From positions 682,001 through 746,000 of the forward strand of contig NC_007973.1 in the NCBI RefSeq assembly GCF_000196015.1: 64,000 nt of DNA. Reading direction: 5' to 3'. Below are positions 53,690 through 61,100 of this stretch, in pieces. Each line of letters opens with the position of its first letter. The first letter of the stretch is position 1. Source of the stretch: Cupriavidus metallidurans CH34. GTDB lineage: Bacteria > Pseudomonadota > Gammaproteobacteria > Burkholderiales > Burkholderiaceae. A program made the position numbers and the translations under genes. The notes beneath the pieces are model-generated. The model saw only the letters and a list, made by a program, of their open reading frames with translations, had not been told where the DNA came from and did no database searches.

Positions 53690-53860
53690 ATGGAATACAA
53701 GACTTGGATGTGCCTGATCTGCGGCTGGATTTACGACGAAGCCGCTGGCGCGCCGGAAGACGGCATCGCCCCGGGTACCAAATGGGAAGACGTGCCCATC
53801 AACTGGACCTGTCCGGAATGCGGTGCGCGCAAGGAAGATTTCGAGATGGTGGCGATCTGA
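53690..53860 (+). CDS. rubA: Rubredoxin
   Basis: The 56-residue iron protein carries an electron in a Cys4 centre: CLIC at 8-11 and CPEC at 41-44, each the CxxC of a rubredoxin knuckle, with the usual Trp/Tyr core (GWIYDEAAG, WEDVPINW). ATG 53690 gives the family length; an in-frame ATG at 53666 would add eight residues without a ribosome site. Partners could be an alkane hydroxylase or oxidative-stress enzymes, but none lies in the window. The gene sits between hemL and the pil cluster. Confidence 0.95.
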   Translation: MEYKTWMCLICGWIYDEAAGAPEDGIAPGTKWEDVPINWTCPECGARKEDFEMVAI

Positions 53861-54237
53861 AGCGATTCGCCGTAACCGTTTCCCGTCGCGGGAAAGAGAC
53901 AGTTCGACAGGCCGGGCCGGAAGCCCCGGATTGACGGCCTAACTATGAATTGTCACACTTTGCGGCAAAACTGCACCCCGGTCCGGCCTGCGCACGCAGG
54001 CTGAGCGCGGTGGTATGCAGTGACAAGAATAAAAGGGGCCGCCAGGTCAAGGCGGCTTCCAGCAAGGCAGGTGCGAGCAGTCAGAACGCGCCGCCGGACC
54101 GGCCGGGTAGCCGGGTTTGTTGATTGGGAAAGTTGAAATCGGGGGCCGCCGGCACGCCATGGGTGATGCCGTGCGGGAGTTCTCAAGTGAATGCCGGCGT
54201 CCGTGCTTCTCTGCGGGCAGTCGGTCGCGGGAACAAC
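53861..54237. other. Intergenic region before the pil chemosensory cluster
   Basis: No gene is seen in these 377 bp. A perfect 7-bp stem (TTTCCCG / CGGGAAA, 3-nt loop) lies at 53879-53895, just after the rubredoxin gene, and could act as a weak terminator; it has no U-tract. The rest should hold the pilG promoter. The long frame here on the minus strand is Arg/Ala-rich and is not a credible gene. Confidence 0.55.
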
Positions 54238-54741
54238 ATGCGGGTCACGCAAACAGAAATAGACAGCAAGTCTGTCGACGGGGTCAGAATCGGTGCCGAT
54301 GCCGGCGCCGACGAGGCATCTGCGGTGTCGGGCCGCGGGGTGTCGGGCAAGATCCTTGTCATCGACGACTCCAGCACCATCCGCCGCACGGCGGAAATCT
54401 TCCTGACGAACGCTGGCTATCAGGTCATGCTGGCCGAGGATGGATTCGAGGCGCTCGCCAAGGTTGGCGACCTGCGCCCGGACGTCATCTTCTGCGACAT
54501 CTTGATGCCCCGTCTGGACGGCTACCAGACCTGCTCTCTCATCAAGAAGAGCCCACGCTTCCACGCCATTCCCGTGATCATGCTGTCGTCTCGCGACGGC
54601 GTGTTCGACCGTTCGCGCGGCAAGCTCGTCGGCGCGCATAACCATCTCGCCAAGCCCTTTTCCCGCGAAGCCCTGCTGCAGGCCGTTCAGTCCTGCCTGA
54701 CGGGTTGCGTGGCCGACGAGGGTGCGGCCGTGGCGGCCTGA
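54238..54741 (+). CDS. pilG: Twitching-motility response regulator PilG
   Basis: PilG is a CheY-like receiver that promotes type IV pilus extension. From ATG 54238 the product has about 35 non-conserved residues, then a receiver domain: ILVIDDSSTIRRTAEIF (acidic pocket DD), the phospho-acceptor Asp in FCDILMPRLDGYQTC at about residue 87, then SSRDGVFDR and LAKPFSRE. LDGYQTC is the usual PilG context. The long N-terminal extension is unusual but could be shortened if a later start is used. It is the first gene of pilGHIJL, which should be one operon. Confidence 0.92.
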   Translation: MRVTQTEIDSKSVDGVRIGADAGADEASAVSGRGVSGKILVIDDSSTIRRTAEIFLTNAGYQVMLAEDGFEALAKVGDLRPDVIFCDILMPRLDGYQTCSLIKKSPRFHAIPVIMLSSRDGVFDRSRGKLVGAHNHLAKPFSREALLQAVQSCLTGCVADEGAAVAA

Positions 54742-54775
54742 GAACCGACCGCCAGAAGCATCCAGGAACAAGACA

Positions 54776-55144
54776 ATGACCATCAGCAAAATCCTTATCG
54801 TCGACGATTCGCCCACCGAAGCCCTGTTCATGTCCGACCTGCTCGGCAAGAAGGGCTTCAAGGTTTCCGTGGCCGGCAACAGCGACCAGGCCATGGCCCG
54901 GCTCGAGGCGGACGCTTTCGACCTGATCCTGATGGACGTGGTGATGCCGGGCCAGAACGGCTACCAGGCCACGCGCGCGATCAAGCGCGACGACCGCTTC
55001 AAGGACATCCCAGTGATCATGTGCACCAGCAAGGGCCTGGAAACCGACCGGATCTGGGGCATGCGCCAGGGCGCGTCGGACTACGTCGTCAAGCCGGTGG
55101 ACAGCGAAGAACTGCTGTCGAAGATCGCCGCGCTGGCGAACTGA
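54776..55144 (+). CDS. pilH: Twitching-motility response regulator PilH
   Basis: The 122-residue stand-alone receiver domain has the acidic pocket in ILIVDDSPTEALF, the phospho-acceptor Asp54 in LMDVVMPGQNGYQA and KPVDSEEL at the end. VVMPGQNGYQATRAIKRD is the typical PilH block. PilH opposes or balances PilG in Pseudomonas-type twitching control. ATG 54776 has an AGGA site; longer upstream frames overlap pilG. Confidence 0.95.
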   Translation: MTISKILIVDDSPTEALFMSDLLGKKGFKVSVAGNSDQAMARLEADAFDLILMDVVMPGQNGYQATRAIKRDDRFKDIPVIMCTSKGLETDRIWGMRQGASDYVVKPVDSEELLSKIAALAN

Positions 55145-55221
55145 GCCAGCCAGCCCATCAGCAAGCGGGCAGCGCGCTCCGGCACCACTGCCCCAAGGTT
55201 TCACCAACTGGTATCCCCATC

Positions 55222-55764
55222 ATGAACGCGCCGCGCCAAGACCTTCGTGCCCGCCAGACCCGCCTGCAGGATTACCAGGCCATGCTGGCCCGGCGTCTGC
55301 GCGACGCGCGCAACCTGCCGGCCGTCGATAGCTACCTGGGTGTGGTGGTGGGCCAGCGCAACTGGCTGCTGCCGTTGCTGGAAACCGGCGAGGTGATCGA
55401 GATGCGCCAGCCCGCCGGCGTGCCGCTGACGCAGCCCTGGTATCGCGGTCTCGTCAACGCGCGCGGCAACCTGCTGGGCGTGATCGATTTCGCCATGTTC
55501 TGCGGCGACGGCCCCACGCCGGTACAGCCGGGCAGCAAGATCGTAGTCCTGTCGCGTCACGTCGAACGTGCGTGCGGCATCATCGCGACGCGCGTGCTGG
55601 GCCTGCGCCATGCGGTGGATCTGACGCCGGCTCAGGGTGACGAACCCGAAGGCTGGCAGGGCTTGCGCTTCGCGGACAAGGAGGGGCGTGGCTGGCAGGT
55701 GCTCGATATCGGGCAGTTGCTGGCGTCGCCCGCGTTTCTGCAGGCCGGCCGTACCGTGGCTTGA
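55222..55764 (+). CDS. pilI: CheW-like adaptor PilI
   Basis: The 180-residue CheW-domain protein couples the PilJ receptor to the PilL kinase. It has a short helical lead (LRARQTRLQDYQAMLARRL) and a CheW fold with LVNARGNLLGVIDFAMF near residue 76 and ACGIIATRVLGLRHAVDLTP near 117. The start is ATG 55222, 78 bp after pilH. Its length is normal for PilI. Confidence 0.93.
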   Translation: MNAPRQDLRARQTRLQDYQAMLARRLRDARNLPAVDSYLGVVVGQRNWLLPLLETGEVIEMRQPAGVPLTQPWYRGLVNARGNLLGVIDFAMFCGDGPTPVQPGSKIVVLSRHVERACGIIATRVLGLRHAVDLTPAQGDEPEGWQGLRFADKEGRGWQVLDIGQLLASPAFLQAGRTVA

Positions 55765-55921
55765 ACAGCGGAATCTGGAAATGAAGCCGTTTCGGAATGA
55801 AGCGCAGCGGTTCTGGCCAGGCGCGGGGCCGCAGACCGTACAAGTGGTATGGCAAGGCCCCGCAACGACGCCGGAATCATTCTGAAGCGGTTTCATAATA
55901 ACGAACGAACAGAGGGTTGCT

Positions 55922-58123
55922 ATGGGTATCAAGAAGATCGGCCTGGGTCGCCGCACCGCAGCCGCGGGCGCTGCCGCAGAAGTGGCGGCGCCGGGTGGCG
56001 CCGCGTTTGCGGCGGCCGGCGCGGCCAGACAGCAGGGCGGCCTTGGCCAGACCCCTGTCGAGATGATGTCGGGCTGGCTGACGCGGATGCCGTTCTCGGC
56101 GCAGCAGCGCGCGCTGACCGTGGGCGTGGTGGTGTCGCTGTCGGCGCTGCTCGCCTCCGTGTACCTTGATAACCGGCAGGCCAGCAACGGCGCGGCGCAG
56201 ATCGAGGTGACCGGCGACATGCTGATGCACTCGCAGCGTCTCGGTAAGGCGGTGCCCGTGGCGCTGCTCGGCAACGCCCAGGCGTTCAAGCAGCTGCGCG
56301 AGTCGAAAGAGCAGCTGACCACCGACATGCTGGCGCTGCAGAACGGCAGCGACGAGAAGCATGTGCGGGCCACGAGCGGGCCGGGCGAGCCGCTGCTGGA
56401 AAAGGCGATGGGCTCGTGGAAGCGTTCCGAGAAGAGCGCCGCCGACGTGCTCGCCCAGCAGGCCATTCTGACGACGATCGGCCAGACGCTGCAGATCTTC
56501 AACGCGTCCAACCCCGAACTGCTCGAAGCCGCTGAACAGGTGGCGGCCATCAAGCTGCAGTCGGGCGCCAACACCCGTGAGGTGGCGGCTTCCGCTCAGT
56601 TGGTGATGCTGACGCAGCGTCTGGGCAAGAACCTCAACGAGTTCCTCTCGGGCGAAGGCGTCAACCCTGAAACCGCGTTCCTGCTTGGCAAGGACACCAA
56701 CACCTTCCGCGAAACACTCGACGGCCTGATCAACGGCTCCGAAGCGCTGCGCCTGACCGCCGCGCACGATGCCGAGACGCGCAGCTACCTGCAGCAACTT
56801 TCGCAGCGCTTCGACGCGGTGCAGAAGACCACGCAGACGATTCTGCAGAACCTGCCTGGTCTGATCGCCGCCAAGCGCGCCCAGCAGCAGATCTTCAATG
56901 ACAACGAAGCCCTGCGCGGCGAGTTGTCGGCGTTGCAGTCGGCCTATGCGCAAGATGCGCGCTTCCGCCCCTGGACACTGGGCGCGATGGTTATCTCCGC
57001 GCTAGCCACGCTGCTGTGCCTGGCCGGTCTCGCGGCCCTCTACCTGCGCGACTCGCGCGTCCGGGCGCTCGAAGCCGAGGCGCGCGAGCACGAAGCCGAA
57101 GCGCGCCGACTCGATGAAAAGCGCAATAACGACGCCACCCAGAAGGCCATTCTGCAGCTGATGAACGAGCTGCAGGACATTGCTGACGGTGACTTGACGC
57201 GTCAGGCCACTGTGACCGAGGACATCACCGGCGCCATTGCCGACTCGGTGAACTACACGGTGGAAGAACTGAAGGAACTGGTGGGCCGCGTGCAGCAGAC
57301 CGCCGGGGACGTGCAGCACGCCTCGACGCAGGTGCAGGAAACCTCGGTGCAACTGGCCACCACGACCGAGCAGCAGTCGCGCCAGATTCGTCAGACCGGC
57401 GAATCCGTGGTGGAGATGGCGGACCGCATCACGCAGGTATCACGCGGTGCGGCCGAATCGGCCAACGTGGCACGCGCATCGCTGGCTGCGGCCGAGCAGG
57501 GCCAGCACGCCGTGCAGAACGCGATCGCGGGCATGAACGGCATTCGCGAGCAGATCCAGGAAACGTCCAAGCGGATCAAGCGTCTCGGCGAATCGTCGCA
57601 GGAGATCGGTGAAATCGTCGAGCTGATCTCGGACATTACCGAACAGACCAACGTGCTGGCACTGAACGCCGCCATCCAGGCGGCTTCCGCAGGCGAAGCC
57701 GGCCGCGGCTTCTCGGTGGTGGCGGAAGAAGTGCAGCGTCTGGCCGAACGTTCGGGCGAGGCAACCAAGCAGATCGGCGCGCTGATTCGCACGATTCAGA
57801 CCGACACTCAGGACGCCGTGCACGCGATGGAGCAGAGCACGCAGGGCGTGGTCGAGGGCGCGCGCCTGTCCGATAACGCGGGTGCCGCACTGGTCGAGAT
57901 CGGTCGCGTGTCGCGCCAGCTCGCCGAGCTGATCGAACAGATCTCGCAGACCACATCGCACGAAGCAGGCCTGGCCACCAACGTGGCCCGCCACATCGAC
58001 GGCATCCTGCAGGTGACCGCGCAGACCACCGCCGGCACGCGCCAGACCGCCGCGTCGGTGCGCCAGCTGACCGCACTGACCGAAGAGCTGCGTAACTCGG
58101 TATCGCGGTTCAAGATCGCCTGA
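55922..58123 (+). CDS. pilJ: Type IV pilus methyl-accepting chemoreceptor PilJ
   Basis: The 733-residue receptor senses pilus engagement or surface contact and controls the PilL kinase. After a poorly conserved cytoplasmic lead, a transmembrane helix (about 62-80) precedes a periplasmic part with two PilJ-type repeats ([18 protein letters not shown] and [16 protein letters not shown]). A second helix (about 348-366) leads to a HAMP-like region and the signalling domain, including [20 protein letters not shown] near residue 590. It has no obvious CheB/CheR pentapeptide tail. It lies 157 bp after pilI, so it may have its own promoter. Confidence 0.95.
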   Translation: MGIKKIGLGRRTAAAGAAAEVAAPGGAAFAAAGAARQQGGLGQTPVEMMSGWLTRMPFSAQQRALTVGVVVSLSALLASVYLDNRQASNGAAQIEVTGDMLMHSQRLGKAVPVALLGNAQAFKQLRESKEQLTTDMLALQNGSDEKHVRATSGPGEPLLEKAMGSWKRSEKSAADVLAQQAILTTIGQTLQIFNASNPELLEAAEQVAAIKLQSGANTREVAASAQLVMLTQRLGKNLNEFLSGEGVNPETAFLLGKDTNTFRETLDGLINGSEALRLTAAHDAETRSYLQQLSQRFDAVQKTTQTILQNLPGLIAAKRAQQQIFNDNEALRGELSALQSAYAQDARFRPWTLGAMVISALATLLCLAGLAALYLRDSRVRALEAEAREHEAEARRLDEKRNNDATQKAILQLMNELQDIADGDLTRQATVTEDITGAIADSVNYTVEELKELVGRVQQTAGDVQHASTQVQETSVQLATTTEQQSRQIRQTGESVVEMADRITQVSRGAAESANVARASLAAAEQGQHAVQNAIAGMNGIREQIQETSKRIKRLGESSQEIGEIVELISDITEQTNVLALNAAIQAASAGEAGRGFSVVAEEVQRLAERSGEATKQIGALIRTIQTDTQDAVHAMEQSTQGVVEGARLSDNAGAALVEIGRVSRQLAELIEQISQTTSHEAGLATNVARHIDGILQVTAQTTAGTRQTAASVRQLTALTEELRNSVSRFKIA

Positions 58124-58155
58124 CGGCCGCCCGCAAGGGCGCAACGGAACTGGTC

Positions 58156-61100
58156 ATGTCTTTCAATACCATCCTGTCGAGCGAAGTGGCCGAGACGGCC
58201 GCGGCGCAACTGTCATCCACGCCGGAGCCTGCTCCCATTCCGGCGGCGGAGGCACCCGCCGCGCCGCAGCGCGACCTGTCGGTGCTGGCCTGGCTCGCGC
58301 CAAGCCTGCGTACCGCGCTCGACGATGCCGCCACCGAACTCGGCCACTACGTGGACGAGATCCAGCAGACGCCGGAGGCGCTGGGCGCGCGCGATACCAC
58401 TTCGCTGCGGCTGGCCGGCCAGCAACTGCATCAGGCCGCAGGCGCGGTGCATATCGTCGGGCTGCGCGGCGTGGATGCCTATTGCCAGGCGTTGCGCCGC
58501 CTGCTCGAGGCCATCGACGCTGGCACGGTGCCCGCCAGCCAGGAAACGCTCGCGGTGTTCCGCACCGGCGTGCAGGCGCTGGCCGAGTACGTCGACGACC
58601 TGATGGGCGGCGACGCTGAAGACCCGCTGCGCCTGTACCAGCCCTATGCCACCGCGCTGAACCTGATGAAGGAAGAGCGCGTGCATCCGGCAGACCTGTG
58701 GCTCGACGAACTGCAGATGCTGCCGGGTATCGTGCTGCCTACGCTTTCGGCATCGGCTGTCACCCGGGCGCGCCAGCGCTTCGAGGCTGCCTTGCTGCGC
58801 GCGCTGCGCCTGCCCGCGCCGTGCCCGGACACGTCCATGCTGCGCGAGGCCTGGTTGCCGCTGCAACTGGCGCTCGACGATGTGCGCAACCAGGAGCAGG
58901 AGGCGCGCCGCGCCACCGACACGCCTGATCGCGGTATCTGGCATACGCTGGCCATGGTGTTCCGCGGCCTCGCTCATGGTCTGCTGCCGTCCGACCTGCT
59001 GGCCAAGCGTTTCGCCGCACGCACGCACCTGCTGGTGCGCCAGTACCTGCAAGGACAGGTGCGCGTGCCGCAGGCGCTGTTGAACGATGCGATTTTCTTC
59101 CTGGTCAGCACCGGGCTGGCCGTCGATGAGTCCGACGACATCGCGACGCCCGCCGTGCAAGTTGCCGTGCAGGTGCTGCGTGCCGATATCGCCCGCAGCC
59201 TGCAGGCATATCGTGTCGACCCGGCGCATGTGGTGGCGCGTGCCGACTTCCGCCAGCGCTACTACGGCTGGCTCGATGCCATCGACACCCGCAATCTGCA
59301 GCAGGCCGCGCGGTCGATCGAGCGTGCGGCAGGCGAGGATCAGTCCGGCTGGGAACTGGCGCTGGCCTCGCTCGCCGAAGCGGCGCTGCCGCTTGCTCAA
59401 CCGGCTCTGGAGCAATGCCTGACAGCGGTGGCCGCTCATGCGGGCCGCCGTCCGCCGAACGACGCGCTGGGCCGTGCTGGCGTGGCGCTGTTTCTGTCGC
59501 AGGCGCTGGCGATGCCGTGGCGTGTGCATGGCAAGTCAGGTCACGCATCGGCACAGGAATTCGCGCAGCGCTGCGACGCGATGGCTGCCTGCCTGGCCGA
59601 TCCCGATGCCCAGGCACCGGCCTGGCTCGCCGGGATGGTCGAGGCCGCCAGTGCCCAGGCGCTGCGTGCGGAAGCGGTTGCTCAGTTGCGCGCGCAGCTC
59701 GATAGCGGCGAATCATGGCTCGATACGTACGATCGCAACGCGGCGCGTCCTGACGCCAGCGAAGCGCTGGCCGATGCCAGACAGGCATTCGAATCCCTGC
59801 TTGCCACGCTCGAGCGCGTGTACGTCAGCGCGGCGATGCGGGATGGCATCGACGAAGCGGCGGAGACAGCGCTGGCAGCGGTGCGGACCGTACTGCGGTG
59901 GCTGGAAGTTCTGCCCGGAACCGTCGAGGAAGCGTCGCGCATCGCGATGCTGTCCGATATCGCCGCCGAGCTTGGCGCGGTACATGCCTTTGCCGATCTG
60001 CTGGAGTTCGGACGGGCCAAGGCAGAAGTCACTGAAGACGACATCTATGCGGACCTGCAGCATCGCGATCCGGCGCCGCAGGGCGTGCTGGCGGTGGCGC
60101 GTGGCGCGGCCATGGATGCGATCCGCGTGGCGGCAGGCGCCGACTCGCCAGAGATCCAGCGCCTGCGTGGCGCGTTGCAGGCAGTCTCCGATCAGGCCGC
60201 CATCGACGACGATGCGGCGCTGCGGCGTCAGTCCAGCGAAGCCACCACGCAACTCCATGCATGGCTGGCCGGCAGCGATTCGGCGGCCGAACGGATGATC
60301 GTGGCGCTGGCCGATCCGTTGCCGGCGACGGCTGCCGCACCGGCGGCCACCGCGGCGCCGGCCGCCGCGCCGATGCCGGTTGACGCCGATGCGATCGACG
60401 CCGAGTTGCTTGAGATTTTCCTCTCCGAGGCCGAAGAGGTGCTCGGGAGTATCGCCGCCGACGTGCAGGGCGGGCTCGATGGACTGCGCGATGCCGATGT
60501 GCTGAGCCGCGTGCGTCGCGGCTTCCATACGCTCAAGGGTTCCAGCCGCATGGTTGGCCTGAGCCGCTACGGCGAAGCCGCATGGGCCGTCGAACAGGTC
60601 ATGAACCTGTGGATCGCCGAAGCACGCGAGCCGCAGCCCGAACTACTCGCGCTGCTGCACCAGGCGCACGATCTGCTGCGCGAATGGGCGCAGGCGTTGC
60701 AGCAGGACCCGTCGACCGCACGTGACATCGCCGGACTCGTTGCCGCCGCGCAGCGCGTGCGCGATCCAGGCTCGGCGCCGGCCCACGCTCCCGCTGCCGC
60801 TGCCGTTGACGCAACCGCGCTGCTGGACCCGCTCGATGCGCTGCTGGCGCTGTCTGCGGCGCAGCCCGACGCGGCTGCGGAGGAGACCCCGGCCGAGGAC
60901 AACGTGCTGCAGTTCCGTCTGTCCAGCGGACTCGCCAGCGACGACGACAACTACAAGGTGATTGGCCCAGTCCGGATCGGACTGCCGCTCTACAACGTCT
61001 ACCTGCAGGAAGCCGACGATCTGCTGCGCCAGTTCGCGACCGATCTGTCCGAGTGGAAGCACGAGGAACATCCTTGTCCGAGCGAGCTTGCGCTGCGCGT